Part shown: positions 8,864 to 18,923 of the stretch, piece by piece
Position numbering within the stretch: the stretch's first letter is position 1
Layout: the number at the start of each line of letters is the position of its first letter
Assembly: GCA_016208415.1 (NCBI GenBank)
Contig: JACQYB010000037.1
Span: 62,001-126,000, forward strand
Origin: Betaproteobacteria bacterium
GTDB taxonomy: Bacteria > Pseudomonadota > Gammaproteobacteria > Burkholderiales > Rhodocyclaceae
Direction of reading: 5' to 3'
DNA: 64,000 bases
The notes under the pieces: generated by a model
Database searches by the model: none
What the model saw: the letters and a program-made list of their open reading frames with translations, nothing else
Told to the model about the DNA's origin: nothing
Translations under genes and position numbers: made by a program

Positions 8864-10236
8864 CAGCCCGCGGCCTCTTCGTCTGAGGCGGCCGGCTGCG
8901 GCGTCGCCGAGGAGGAAGCCGGGATCCTCGCCGGCTCGACAGGCGTCTGCACAGCCTGGCGTTCGAGCACGGCGGCGAAGAAGCCGTCGGTGCCGTCCCG
9001 GTGGGGCAGCAGCCGCAGCCAGGGACCGTCGCCACCCACGGCGATGCCGTGCCGCTCCAGCACGTCCCGCGCCGCCAGCACGTGGAACTCCGGCCGCGTC
9101 GCGAGAAAGGCCTGCACGATATCCTCGTTCTCCTCGGGAAGGATGCTGCATGTGGCGTACACCAGGCGCCCGCCGGGTTTCACCAGCCGCGCCGCGGAGC
9201 CGAGGATGGCCGCCTGCCGGACCGTCATCTCGGCGATGCTCTCCGGGCTCTGGCGCCATTTGAGGTCGGGATTGCGGCGCAGCGTGCCCAGGCCGCTGCA
9301 GGGCGCATCCACCAGCACCCGGTCGAGCTTGCCCGCCAGGCGTTTCACCCGCACGTCGTTCTCGCCGGACAGGCATACCGGATGGACGTTGGACAGCCCC
9401 GCCCGTGCCACGCGCTCGCGCAGGCGGGCAAGGCGACGTTGCGCCACGTCGAAGGCATAGAGCCGGCCGGTGGAGCGCATCAGGGCACCGAGCAGCATGG
9501 TCTTGCCGCCGGCGCCGGCGCAGAAGTCCGCCACCATCTCGCCGCGCCGCGGCGCCAGCAGAAAACCGAGCAACTGGCTGCCCTCGTCCTGCACCTCCAC
9601 CGCCCCCGAGAGGAACAGCGCATGGTGCTGCAACGCCGGCTTGCCCTCCAGGCGCACGCCCAGCGGCGACAAGGGGCAAGGCTGCGCCGCGATGCCCTCG
9701 GCGGCGAATTGCGCCAGCACCGCCTCGCGGTTGGTCTTGAGGGCATTGACGCGCAGGTCCAGCGGCGCCGGCTGGTTGAGCCCGCCCGCCAGTTCGAGCA
9801 GGGCGGCGCGGTTCATGGTGGCCAGCAGCCGCTGCACCAGCCAGTCCGGCATGTCGGCCTGTTCGGTGATGGACAAGGCGCCCCGAGGCCCCTCCGCGAG
9901 CCGTCCAAGCCACGCCGCTTCATCGCCGTGCAGGGGTGCGAGCCGGCGCGGATTCACACCCAGCTGCCCAACCAGCGCCGCCAGCAGCAGCCGCCGCGGC
10001 GTGGGATCCGGAGCGGCCAGTCGCTCCAGCAGGCGCTTGCGGCGCAGCACGGCGTAGACCGATTCCGCCACGAAGGCGCGGTCCTGCACGCCCAGGCCGT
10101 GATGCTCGCGGAAGAAGGCCGACAACACGCCGTCCGCGGGTCGGTCGAAACGCAGCACCCGCCCCAGGGCGGTTGCGGCGCTTTGCAGGAGTTGCGGCGA
10201 GCAGCGCGACGGACGCGCGCCTTGCGGTGTATTCAT
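8863..10236 (-). CDS. RsmB/NOP-family rRNA m5C methyltransferase
   Basis: SAM-dependent RNA cytosine-C5 methyltransferase of 457 aa, similar to RsmB, which modifies 16S rRNA. Residues 1 to about 150 look like the helical NusB-like region. The catalytic domain has DFCAGAGGKT (SAM site), DAPCSGLGTLRRNPD (motif IV with the release Cys) and YATCSILPEEN (motif VI catalytic Cys). The ATG at 10236 is preferred over a TTG three codons upstream that overlaps the preceding stop. A C-terminal Ala/Pro-rich tail follows the domain. It is grouped with purN and a DUF3108 gene. Confidence 0.88.
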   Translation of the reverse strand: MNTPQGARPSRCSPQLLQSAATALGRVLRFDRPADGVLSAFFREHHGLGVQDRAFVAESVYAVLRRKRLLERLAAPDPTPRRLLLAALVGQLGVNPRRLAPLHGDEAAWLGRLAEGPRGALSITEQADMPDWLVQRLLATMNRAALLELAGGLNQPAPLDLRVNALKTNREAVLAQFAAEGIAAQPCPLSPLGVRLEGKPALQHHALFLSGAVEVQDEGSQLLGFLLAPRRGEMVADFCAGAGGKTMLLGALMRSTGRLYAFDVAQRRLARLRERVARAGLSNVHPVCLSGENDVRVKRLAGKLDRVLVDAPCSGLGTLRRNPDLKWRQSPESIAEMTVRQAAILGSAARLVKPGGRLVYATCSILPEENEDIVQAFLATRPEFHVLAARDVLERHGIAVGGDGPWLRLLPHRDGTDGFFAAVLERQAVQTPVEPARIPASSSATPQPAASDEEAAG

Positions 10237-10241
10237 TTGAC

Positions 10242-11354
10242 TCAATGGGGTTCCCGATCCGTCACTTCGATGCCGGTGGCCAACTGGTCCCAGACGTCAC
10301 CGCGCCGGTCGCGGTGGCGGATGCGCACCGGCAGGTTGCCGTGATCGCGGGCCAGCCAGATGTCCCAGGCCTCCGGCGAACGTTCCCCCGACGGCTGCCC
10401 GAGCGCGCGCAAGTGCTGCGTGCGCAGTTGTCCCAGGGGCAGGGCCAGGTCCTCTTCGCCCACCACCTCCACCACGTGGCGGTGGAAACTCTTGCCCGTG
10501 GCCACCATCATTTCCATGCGCGGCGTGACCGCCGCCCGGGCCGCGAACTGGAAGAACAGACTGAGGAAATCCTGCGCCCCCGGTTCCAGGGCCTCCTCGC
10601 GCTCGCGCCCCCCTCCCGCCAGCGCGACGCGCATGCGCGCCCAGTCGAACTGCGCGCCGTCGGCGCGCTCGCCGCCACGATCGCGACGGGCGCGGAAGCG
10701 CAGCGGCCGCAGCCCGTCTGCGGTGATCTCCCCCTCGCTGTACTGCTCCACCCGCACCGGCTTGAACAGCGCGGCCAGTCCGGTGGTCTCCACCACGCTC
10801 TCCAGGCGGTAGTGCATGTCCTCCATGTGCCAGGAGTTCTCCGCCCGGCCGACCTCAAAATTCTCGCTGCCGCGCATGATGACATAACGGATACGCCCTT
10901 TGGGGGGGAAGGGCAGCGTCGCAAGGCTGTCCGGACGAACGCCGGACCGGGGCGAAGCGGCGCTGCTTGCCGCCTCGGCACCCGCGTTCGGCACACCGGG
11001 CGCAGGCACGTCGGACGCAAGCGCCGCAGCGGGCTCGTCCGTCGCGGGTGCTTCTTCGGTGGCTGCGGGCCGCGCAATATCCACCCGTGCCGCCCGCTCC
11101 GGCAGGGGGGCCGGGGGTGCGCGCGGCGCACGCGCCTGGCGCGGATTGCGATCGCCGGCCGGGCTTGTCGCCCGCGGATTCGGATTCGGTTCGGCCCGGG
11201 CTTCCAGCGGCATCAGCCGCGCGTCCAGGCGCAGCGGTCTGGCATCCGGTGCCAGGTCGGCCACAGGTGGGGGCGACGCCAGCAAGCTCAGGTGCAAGCC
11301 GAGGGATGCCGCCAGGGCCCACAACAGACGCCGCTGCGGCCGCCGTCGCCCCAC
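10242..11354 (-). CDS. DUF3108 domain-containing envelope protein
   Basis: Protein of about 370 aa. An N-terminal hydrophobic segment (LLWALAASLGLHLSLLA) is followed by a roughly 110-residue Pro/Ala-rich stretch resembling a TonB-like periplasmic linker. The C-terminal DUF3108 domain comes last (from about FPPKGRIRYVIMRG to the end). Function unknown; the topology suggests an inner-membrane anchor with a periplasmic domain. The start is uncertain: a GTG 5 nt after the purN stop is chosen because the frame upstream lies wholly inside purN. It overlaps the beginning of the rsmB-like gene by a few nucleotides or abuts it. Confidence 0.78.
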   Translation of the reverse strand: MGRRRPQRRLLWALAASLGLHLSLLASPPPVADLAPDARPLRLDARLMPLEARAEPNPNPRATSPAGDRNPRQARAPRAPPAPLPERAARVDIARPAATEEAPATDEPAAALASDVPAPGVPNAGAEAASSAASPRSGVRPDSLATLPFPPKGRIRYVIMRGSENFEVGRAENSWHMEDMHYRLESVVETTGLAALFKPVRVEQYSEGEITADGLRPLRFRARRDRGGERADGAQFDWARMRVALAGGGREREEALEPGAQDFLSLFFQFAARAAVTPRMEMMVATGKSFHRHVVEVVGEEDLALPLGQLRTQHLRALGQPSGERSPEAWDIWLARDHGNLPVRIRHRDRRGDVWDQLATGIEVTDREPH

Positions 11355-11359
11355 GCCGT

Positions 11360-12091
11360 TCAGGTGCCGCCGGCACCCGCCGTCGCCCGGTCCGCGACCC
11401 GCTCCGTGGCGCCATCGCGCTCCCGGATCTCCACCGCCGGTACGCACAGCACCGCTGCCGCGGCGTTACCGGGTACATCGCGCACGATCACGGGGCCGCC
11501 GGCCGTGCATTGCAGCCGTCCCTCCAGGAACCAGCGCACCGCCTGGGGGTAGATGCGATGCTCCTGGACCAGCACCCGGGCGGCGAGGCGCTCCTCGTCG
11601 TCGCCGGGCAGGACGGGCACCGCCGCCTGGATGATGATGGGCCCGTTGTCCAGCGCAGGGGTGACGAAATGAACCGTGCAGCCGTGCAGCCGCACCCCCG
11701 CCTCCAGCGCCCGACGGTGGGTGTGAAGCCCGGGGAAGGCAGGCAGCAGCGAGGGATGGATGTTCATCAGCCGGCCCTCGAAACGCCGCACGAACTCGTC
11801 GCCCAGCACGCGCATGAAGCCGGCCAGCACCACCAGGCCCGGGGCATGGCGATCGATCTCCTGCGCCAGGGCGGCATCGAAGGCCTGGCGCGAATCGAAG
11901 CCGCGGTGATCCACCACCGCCGTGGCCACGCCGCGCTCCCGGGCGTAGGCCAGTCCCGCGGCGTGGGGGCGATTGCTGATCACCGCCGCCACCCGGCCCG
12001 GAAGCTGCGCCCGCAGCATCGCCTCCATGTTGCTGCCGCGCCCGGAGATGAGGATGACGACGGACTTTTCACCTGCTGCCATGGCGGGCAT
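11360..12091 (-). CDS. purN: Phosphoribosylglycinamide formyltransferase
   Basis: Transfers the formyl group from 10-formyl-THF to GAR in purine synthesis. The protein is 243 aa, about 30 residues longer than E. coli PurN because of a C-terminal tail after RWFLEGRL. Diagnostic motifs: ISGRGSNMEAML at the start, NIHPSLLPAFPGLHTH (catalytic Asn and His), HFVTPALDNGPII (catalytic Asp region). The ATG overlaps the stop of the upstream lipoprotein gene (TGATG), arguing for this start over a GTG one codon earlier or an ATG three codons later. purM lies 6 kb away on the same strand. Confidence 0.94.
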   Translation of the reverse strand: MPAMAAGEKSVVILISGRGSNMEAMLRAQLPGRVAAVISNRPHAAGLAYARERGVATAVVDHRGFDSRQAFDAALAQEIDRHAPGLVVLAGFMRVLGDEFVRRFEGRLMNIHPSLLPAFPGLHTHRRALEAGVRLHGCTVHFVTPALDNGPIIIQAAVPVLPGDDEERLAARVLVQEHRIYPQAVRWFLEGRLQCTAGGPVIVRDVPGNAAAAVLCVPAVEIRERDGATERVADRATAGAGGT

Positions 12092-12813
12092 CACCGGATC
12101 GGCACCGGCAGGAACACCGCCGTGGCCAGGCTTTGCATCACGCGCACGATGCTGCGGTTGGCCTTGTCGGCGATGATGCGCGCGAGCAGGTCGAGATTGC
12201 CGATGATGCGGCCGAACTCGCGTTCGAAGCTGAGGTTGCGCCCCGCGGGTCCGAGTTCGTTCGACAGCAGGAAGGCGCCGCCCCGGGAATCCTGATCATG
12301 GGCCAGCTTCCAGGCGGCGATCTCCACGTTGCGTGCGCTGTTATGGAGCATCTGGGGATCGAGGTCGTCGAGGATGAAGAATTCGCTCTTGTCGTTGAAG
12401 GCCCGCTGGATCATGCCGCCGAGCCCGGCAATCAGGGCCGCCACGCGGTCGCCGCGGTAGTCCTCGCGGAAGGCCAGGGCCAGGGCCTCGGTTCCCCGCC
12501 GGCCCTCGAGTTCCGGCAGGTTCCAGGGCGGAGCAGCGGAGAAGATGCGCGCCACCGCGGTCTCGATCCCCGCCTCCCCGGACTTGCGCCACTCGCGGGG
12601 ATTGCGCCGGTAGAGCTTTTCGGCAAGCACGTGCAGGCTGGCACGGATTTCCCGCTGATGGGCCTCCGCCACCCGGTCGATGTCGGTCTTGGCAAGCTGG
12701 CTGGCGTCGAAGGATGTAGCACCGGCCGAGCGCCCATTGCCTGCGCCGGTGGAACAAGCCGTGAGAAGCACGGCCATCGAAATCCAGCAGGGTTGCAACC
12801 ACGCTCGGTTCAT
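12091..12813 (-). CDS. Conserved lipoprotein of unknown function
   Basis: Predicted lipoprotein of 240 aa. The N-terminal signal ends in the lipobox LTAC (Cys about 20). The mature part is largely helical, with a HQREIRASLHVLAEKLYRRNPREWR stretch near residue 53 and hydrophobic helices in the last third. No known domain is recognised. It is translationally coupled to purN (TGATG). Its adjacency to purN is probably positional rather than functional. Confidence 0.75.
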   Translation of the reverse strand: MNRAWLQPCWISMAVLLTACSTGAGNGRSAGATSFDASQLAKTDIDRVAEAHQREIRASLHVLAEKLYRRNPREWRKSGEAGIETAVARIFSAAPPWNLPELEGRRGTEALALAFREDYRGDRVAALIAGLGGMIQRAFNDKSEFFILDDLDPQMLHNSARNVEIAAWKLAHDQDSRGGAFLLSNELGPAGRNLSFEREFGRIIGNLDLLARIIADKANRSIVRVMQSLATAVFLPVPIR

Positions 12814-12907
12814 GGCGAATCATAGCGCAAATGCCCCACCGACCCATTGGCGTGGGCATTGGCGCCCGTCGCCGATCACCGTGGCGGCGGAAAAAGCAGG
12901 CCCGCCG

Positions 12908-13555
12908 TCAGCGATCCGCCGGGGCGAGGCGCTGTCGCAGATAGCTCACGGCCAGCGGCGTGAGCGACAGAGCAATGATCGCCAGGATGACCACCGACAG
13001 GTTGTTCTTCACCACCGGCAGATTGCCAAACCAGTACCCGGCCGCAGTCAGGGAAATCACCCACAGCAGCGCCCCCGCCACGCAGAAGCCAAGGAACCGC
13101 ACATAGTGCATGCGCCCGACCCCTGCAACGAAGGGCGCGAACGTCCGCACCAACGGCAGGAAGCGCGCAATGATCACCGTCTTGCCACCGTGGCGTTCGT
13201 AAAACAGGTGCGTCTTGTCGAACGCCGCCTTGTTGAACAGCCGCGACTGTTCCCAGCGGAAAAGGTGTGGGCCGGCGTAATGCCCGACCCAGTAATTCAC
13301 GTTGTCCCCCAGCAGCGCGGCGCAAATGAGCGAGCCCGCCAGCAGCACCGGGTCCATGCCGCCGGTAGCGGCCAGGGCGCCGGCCACGAACAGCAGCGAA
13401 TCACCGGGCAGAAAAGGGGTCACCACCAGTCCGGTCTCGCAAAACACGATGACGAACAGGATGCCGTAGATCAATGTGCCGTACTGCTCGAGAAGCACGG
13501 CAAGGTACTTGTCCAGATGCAGGACAAGGTCAACGAAGGACGCCAGGAGTTCCAT
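12908..13555 (-). CDS. DedA family membrane protein
   Basis: Inner-membrane protein of 215 aa of the DedA/SNARE-associated family, proposed proton-dependent lipid (undecaprenyl phosphate) flippases. Motifs: ETGLVVTPFLPGDSLLF (E and P of the first re-entrant loop), NYWVGHYAG, and RFLPLVRTFAPFVAG with the conserved Arg residues. About five hydrophobic segments. It is monocistronic, with a GCCAGGAG-type ribosome site before the ATG. Confidence 0.92.
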   Translation of the reverse strand: MELLASFVDLVLHLDKYLAVLLEQYGTLIYGILFVIVFCETGLVVTPFLPGDSLLFVAGALAATGGMDPVLLAGSLICAALLGDNVNYWVGHYAGPHLFRWEQSRLFNKAAFDKTHLFYERHGGKTVIIARFLPLVRTFAPFVAGVGRMHYVRFLGFCVAGALLWVISLTAAGYWFGNLPVVKNNLSVVILAIIALSLTPLAVSYLRQRLAPADR

Positions 13556-13945
13556 GTCGGGGGCAAATCGAAAATCACATGATAACCCGGCCGAAGGTCA
13601 TTCCCGCCGTGACATCTTCACGCCTCGCAAGCCGATGCCGCCGCAGATCCGCAGCCGGTACCCCGCCTTCGGGCAGCCAATTGGCTCCACGGCACCCAAT
13701 GCGCTTTGAGAATTCGTCCCACGTTTTCGTCCAGCATTGCGCATGGCAACGGCAGTGCAGATTTCCGGAGCGCCGAACCACCGGTGCGGTATGTCAACTG
13801 CGCACCGTTTCCCGCGGTTCAGGCACCGAATTGTTTGGTGGTTCGCGGGAATGGCCGACCATGGAAATAGCCATTCATGGCGCCATTCCGAGGCCCATTT
13901 CGATCCGGCACACGGCCGAATGCCGGCACTCACTAATCCGAATGG
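13556..13945. other. Long intergenic region upstream of the H-NS gene
   Basis: About 390 bp with no credible gene on either strand. Base composition is visibly less GC-rich than neighbouring genes. It may hold binding sites for the divergent dedA and hns-like genes; no clear repeat was seen. Confidence 0.5.
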
Positions 13946-13975
13946 TTGACTCGGACATTTGTCTATGGCTAAATT
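13946..13975 (+). promoter_or_regulatory. Putative sigma-70 promoter of the H-NS-like gene
   Basis: TTGACT at 13946-13951 and TAAATT at 13970-13975, 18-bp spacing, in AT-rich DNA 33 bp before the ATG. Confidence 0.55.
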
Positions 13976-14007
13976 GGACTATTGTATTTTTTGTCAAAGG
14001 GACCACC

Positions 14008-14304
14008 ATGGAAAGCTACAAAGAACTTAAGGCACGAATTGCCGAACTTGAGCAGCAGGCCGAAGACTTGCGGCGCAAGGAACTCGCGGTGGTCATCCGC
14101 GAGATCAGGGAAAGAATGGCGGAGTACGGTCTTGGCGCTGCCGACCTGGGATTCGGCGACAAGACCGCCGGCAAGTCGAAGGGGGCTCCCAAGTTTCGCG
14201 ACCCGTCCACTGGAAAGACCTGGTCGGGTTATGGCAAGGCACCCAACTGGATCAAGGCCCACGAGGCCGCCGGCGGCAATCGCAACGACCTGCGCATCGG
14301 CTAA
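14008..14304 (+). CDS. H-NS family nucleoid-associated protein
   Basis: Short H-NS/BpH3/HvrA-type DNA-binding protein (98 aa) that bridges and silences AT-rich DNA. The N-terminal half is a charged coiled coil for oligomerisation (residues 1-45, YKELKARIAELEQQAEDLRR). The C-terminal half is the DNA-binding core with FRDPSTGKTWSGYGKAPNWI. An AAAGG ribosome site lies 7 nt before the ATG. The frame is open far upstream but that extension has no protein-like character. It stands alone, flanked by about 450 and 510 bp without genes. Confidence 0.93.
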   Translation: MESYKELKARIAELEQQAEDLRRKELAVVIREIRERMAEYGLGAADLGFGDKTAGKSKGAPKFRDPSTGKTWSGYGKAPNWIKAHEAAGGNRNDLRIG

Positions 14305-14820
14305 GCACGGGATCGGATGGGCGCGGCGGACGTGGTCGTATGACACTGCCGCGCGGATAACCCGAAGTCCAATCGGATCCTCGCTGGATTTGTCGTCGCA
14401 TCGCTTTGGTTGGCAGGGTTTTCGATACCGCACCCTGGCGATCCAATTACCCGGGACAAACGCCACAAGTCGTTTTCCTGCCCCCTGACGTCTCGCAAGT
14501 CGCTTCGGCCGCATCGATCACTGCGGCCATGAATCGGCGGAATTGGGCTCCCTCCGAGTCCGCTAAAGCTTCGACAGTCCGATGCCCCCAACCTGCTGTT
14601 GGCATCGGGCTTGCAGTGCCAGGTTTTCCCCTTCCCCTCACCCACCTCATTCCGACACATCCACACCCGGGAATTTCGGCAGTCCTCCTGCGTCCGATCC
14701 ATTCGCAGAGTGGCGGTCGCACCACTTTGACCGGATTCGACCGCGTCTCGCCGTCCCCCTATGCCTTGCCCCGCCCACTGCCCGGGATCGCCCGTGGGGA
14801 GCCTATAATCCTCCCGCACC
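14305..14820. other. Gene-free region between the H-NS gene and mutL
   Basis: About 515 bp without a convincing coding frame, RNA gene or repeat. Open frames present on both strands have no protein-like composition. A TATAAT at 14804-14809 lies only 11 bp before the mutL ATG. Confidence 0.5.
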
Positions 14821-16611
14821 ATGTCCGCAATTCATCTTCTCCCTGATGCACTCATCAGCCAGATCGCGGCCGGCGAAGTCGTTGAGCGGCCGGCCTCGAT
14901 CGTCAAGGAACTGATGGAAAACAGCCTGGACGCGGCGGCATCCGAGGTGTCGGTGCAGCTCGCGGAAGGTGGCGTGCGCCTGGTACGCGTCAGCGACAAC
15001 GGTTGCGGAATCGACCGCGAGGACCTGGCATTGGCCCTGGCGCGCCACGCCACGAGCAAGATTGCTTCCCTGGACGACCTGGAGCGGGTGGGCTCCTTCG
15101 GCTTCCGCGGCGAGGCACTGGCAGCCATCGCCAGCGTGGCGCGGGTGACACTCGCTTCCCGGCGCGCCGGAGCCCCCCACGCCTGGCGCGTCGATGACCG
15201 CGGCGCCGCACCCGAACCTGCGGCTCTGGGCTCAGGCAGCGTCGTCGAAGTGGCCGACCTTTACTTCAACACCCCGGCCCGACGCAAGTTCCTCAGGACC
15301 GAGGCCACCGAGTACGCCCATTGCGAGGAGTCCTTCCGCCGCATCGCCCTGGCGCGGCCGCAGGTGCTGTTTCAATTGCAGCACAACGGCAGGACCCTGC
15401 ACCGCTGGGCACCGGGCAGCCACGAACAGCGTCTGGCCGATGCCCTGGGCGGCGAATTCGCTGCCCACGCCCGGCACATCGACGCCCAGGCCGGCAACCT
15501 GCGGCTGAGCGGACTGGCTGCGCTCCCCGCCTACTCCCGCGCCGGTCGCGACCTTCAGTACTGCTTCGTCAATGGGCGCTTCGTACGCGACCGCCTGCTC
15601 TCCCACGCCATCCGCGAGGCCTACCGGGACGTGCTCCACGGCAGCCGCCACCCCGCCTACGTGCTGTTCCTGGAAATCGACCCGGCGATGGTGGACGTGA
15701 ATGTCCACCCGGCGAAGACCGAGGTGCGTTTCCGCGACGCGCGGGCGGTGCATCAGTTCGTGTTCCACGCCGTCGAGCGCGCGCTTGCGGTACCGCAGCA
15801 CGCGGGGTCTGCGCCGCGACCGGAGACGCCCTCGCAAGTCGGGGCAGCGCCCACCACACCGGCGCGGTCGGCCATGTCGCCCCGCCAGACCGCCCTGGGC
15901 GTCGAGCAGCCCGTGGCCACCTATCTGGAATTCGTGGCCACGGCGATAAGCCGCGACGCCGACACCGGTTCGGCCGCCCAAGACATCGACGCAAGTCCAC
16001 CCGCCGCAGCGGACAATGACGTCTCCCCCGCCCCACCGCTGGGCCATGCCCTCGCCCAGCTCCATGGCATCTACATCCTCGCCCAGAACCAGGCGGGGCT
16101 GGTGCTCGTGGACATGCACGCGGGGCACGAGCGCATCCTCTACGAGCGGCTCAAGGCGATGCCGGACGGCGCTCCGGCCACCCAGCGCCTGCTGATCCCG
16201 GCGGTGTTCAGCGCCAGCGCGCGGGAACTCGCCACGGCCCTGGAGCACGGCGAGACGCTGGCCCGTCTCGGCTTTGAAGTCGGCCAGGCGGGTCCCGCCG
16301 AACTGGCGGTGCGCAGCGTTCCGGCTTTGCTGGCGCGCGCGGCGGTGGCGGAACTTGTGCGCGCACTGCTCGCGGATCTGCGGGACTTCCCCGCCGCCCG
16401 GGTCATCGAGGCGCGCCGCAACGAGCTTCTGGCCACCATGGCCTGCCATGGCGCGGTGCGCGCCCACCGTCCGTTGTCGGTACCGGAAATGAACGCCCTG
16501 CTGCGGGAGATGGAAACCTGCGAGCGGGCAGACCAGTGCAACCATGGCCGGCCCACCTCGGTGCAACTCAGCGTCGCCGAACTGGACCGGATGTTCCTGC
16601 GCGGGCGCTAG
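14821..16611 (+). CDS. mutL: DNA mismatch repair protein MutL
   Basis: Mismatch-repair matchmaker of 596 aa with a GHKL ATPase N-terminal domain: [45 protein letters not shown]. The linker at about 320-400 is variable and Pro/Ala-rich. The C-terminal domain keeps the metal-dependent endonuclease signature [12 protein letters not shown] (D-x-H-A-x2-E-x4-E), with ACHGAVRA and CNHGRPTS. It is therefore the nicking type used where MutH is absent. No ribosome site precedes the ATG, and a TATAAT lies just upstream. miaA follows after 14 nt. Confidence 0.96.
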   Translation: MSAIHLLPDALISQIAAGEVVERPASIVKELMENSLDAAASEVSVQLAEGGVRLVRVSDNGCGIDREDLALALARHATSKIASLDDLERVGSFGFRGEALAAIASVARVTLASRRAGAPHAWRVDDRGAAPEPAALGSGSVVEVADLYFNTPARRKFLRTEATEYAHCEESFRRIALARPQVLFQLQHNGRTLHRWAPGSHEQRLADALGGEFAAHARHIDAQAGNLRLSGLAALPAYSRAGRDLQYCFVNGRFVRDRLLSHAIREAYRDVLHGSRHPAYVLFLEIDPAMVDVNVHPAKTEVRFRDARAVHQFVFHAVERALAVPQHAGSAPRPETPSQVGAAPTTPARSAMSPRQTALGVEQPVATYLEFVATAISRDADTGSAAQDIDASPPAAADNDVSPAPPLGHALAQLHGIYILAQNQAGLVLVDMHAGHERILYERLKAMPDGAPATQRLLIPAVFSASARELATALEHGETLARLGFEVGQAGPAELAVRSVPALLARAAVAELVRALLADLRDFPAARVIEARRNELLATMACHGAVRAHRPLSVPEMNALLREMETCERADQCNHGRPTSVQLSVAELDRMFLRGR

Positions 16612-16625
16612 CCGCCTGCCCGCCC

Positions 16626-17567
16626 ATGTCCACCGCCTACCCCCCCGCCATCCTGCTCATGGGCCCTACCGCGGGCGGCAAGACCGCGCTGGCGCTGGAA
16701 CTCGCGGAGCGCTGGCCGCTGGAGGTCGTCAGCGTCGATTCCGCCCAGGTGTTCCGCGGCATGGACATCGGCACCGCCAAGCCGGATGCCGCCACCCTGG
16801 CGCGCCATCCGCACCACCTCATCGACCTCATCAGCCCGGAGGAGAGCTATTCCGCCGCACGCTTCCGGGACGACGCACTGGCGGTCATGGCGGAAATTGC
16901 GGCGCGCGGGAGGGTGCCGCTGCTGGTGGGCGGCACCATGCTCTACTTCAAGGCCTTGCGCGAAGGACTGTCCGACCTGCCCGGTGCCGACCCCGCGCTG
17001 CGCGCCGAACTCGACGCCCGCGCCGCAGCCCGGGGCTGGCCCGCGCTGCACGCCGAACTGGCGCGGCTCGACCCGGCCACCGCCGCCCGCCTGCATCCCA
17101 CCGACGCCCAGCGCATCCAGCGCGCACTGGAACTGCTGACCCTCACCGGCCGGCCACCGAGCCAGCTTTACACCGGCGCCCGCCATGCGCCCCCGCCGTG
17201 GGACATGCTCCCCCTGGCGCTGGTGCCCGCCGAGCGGGCGGAGTTGCACCGGCGCATCGCGCTGCGCTTCGACGCCATGCTCGATGACGGACTGGTGGAG
17301 GAGGTACGCGCCCTGCGCAGCCGCTACCGGCTCTTGGCGGAGCTGCCTTCGATGCGCTGCGTGGGCTATCGCCAGGTGTGGGAGTATCTGGAGGGCCGCC
17401 TGCCGGCGGCGCAACTGCGCGACCGGGGCGTTTTCGCCACGCGCCAGTTCGCCAAGCGGCAACTCACCTGGCTGCGGGGCATGGCGGACGCGGCGGTATT
17501 CGACGCGCCCGGACCGGCACTGTTCGAAGCCATCGCCAGGCACCTGGACCGCCCGGGCGGCGCGTAG
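16626..17567 (+). CDS. miaA: tRNA dimethylallyltransferase
   Basis: Adds a dimethylallyl group to A37 of tRNAs that read codons starting with U. The protein is 313 aa. Motifs: P-loop [15 protein letters not shown], then [28 protein letters not shown] and [14 protein letters not shown]. The start [13 protein letters not shown] gives the normal short N-terminus. It is downstream of mutL, the classical mutL-miaA pairing. Confidence 0.96.
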   Translation: MSTAYPPAILLMGPTAGGKTALALELAERWPLEVVSVDSAQVFRGMDIGTAKPDAATLARHPHHLIDLISPEESYSAARFRDDALAVMAEIAARGRVPLLVGGTMLYFKALREGLSDLPGADPALRAELDARAAARGWPALHAELARLDPATAARLHPTDAQRIQRALELLTLTGRPPSQLYTGARHAPPPWDMLPLALVPAERAELHRRIALRFDAMLDDGLVEEVRALRSRYRLLAELPSMRCVGYRQVWEYLEGRLPAAQLRDRGVFATRQFAKRQLTWLRGMADAAVFDAPGPALFEAIARHLDRPGGA

Positions 17568-17601
17568 TGCGCGCCCGCATCGAGGGGCAGGTGCGCGCGG
17601 C

Positions 17602-18687
<1,086 letters not shown>

Positions 18688-18816
18688 GTTCAGGCCTGGG
18701 GCGCCCGCCCGCGCGGGCGCTGGAATCTTGATAAACTGCCGGCTTCGCCGGTCGCCCGCCGGATGGTGCTGCGGCACTGCGGGGCGAGTTTACCGGAAAC
18801 CCGCCGCGCCGTCGTG

Positions 18817-18920
18817 ATTCCAGGTTGCATTCAAGGCGAGACGCGAAGACGGAGCGCAGACTGTACACCTGGTACGGCAAGCGACGTCGACAAAGCATCG
18901 GCTTCAATGCAACCTGGATT
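18817..18920. repeat. Long imperfect inverted repeat / hairpin before the AI-2E transporter gene
   Basis: ATTCCAGGTTGCATTCAAG at 18817-18835 pairs with CTTCAATGCAACCTGGATT at 18902-18920 (17 of 19 positions, including a perfect 12-bp core), enclosing about 66 bp. The right arm ends 3 bp before the ATG at 18924. It could be a structured 5' leader or a short repetitive palindrome. Confidence 0.65.
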
Positions 18921-18923
18921 GAC

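Noticed and set aside
14301-14846. Overlapping open frames on both strands downstream of the H-NS gene
   Set aside because: No ribosome site, no family motif and irregular amino-acid composition; treated as non-coding.
15232-16566. A 444-codon minus-strand frame within mutL
   Set aside because: Antisense shadow; mutL motifs are complete on the plus strand.
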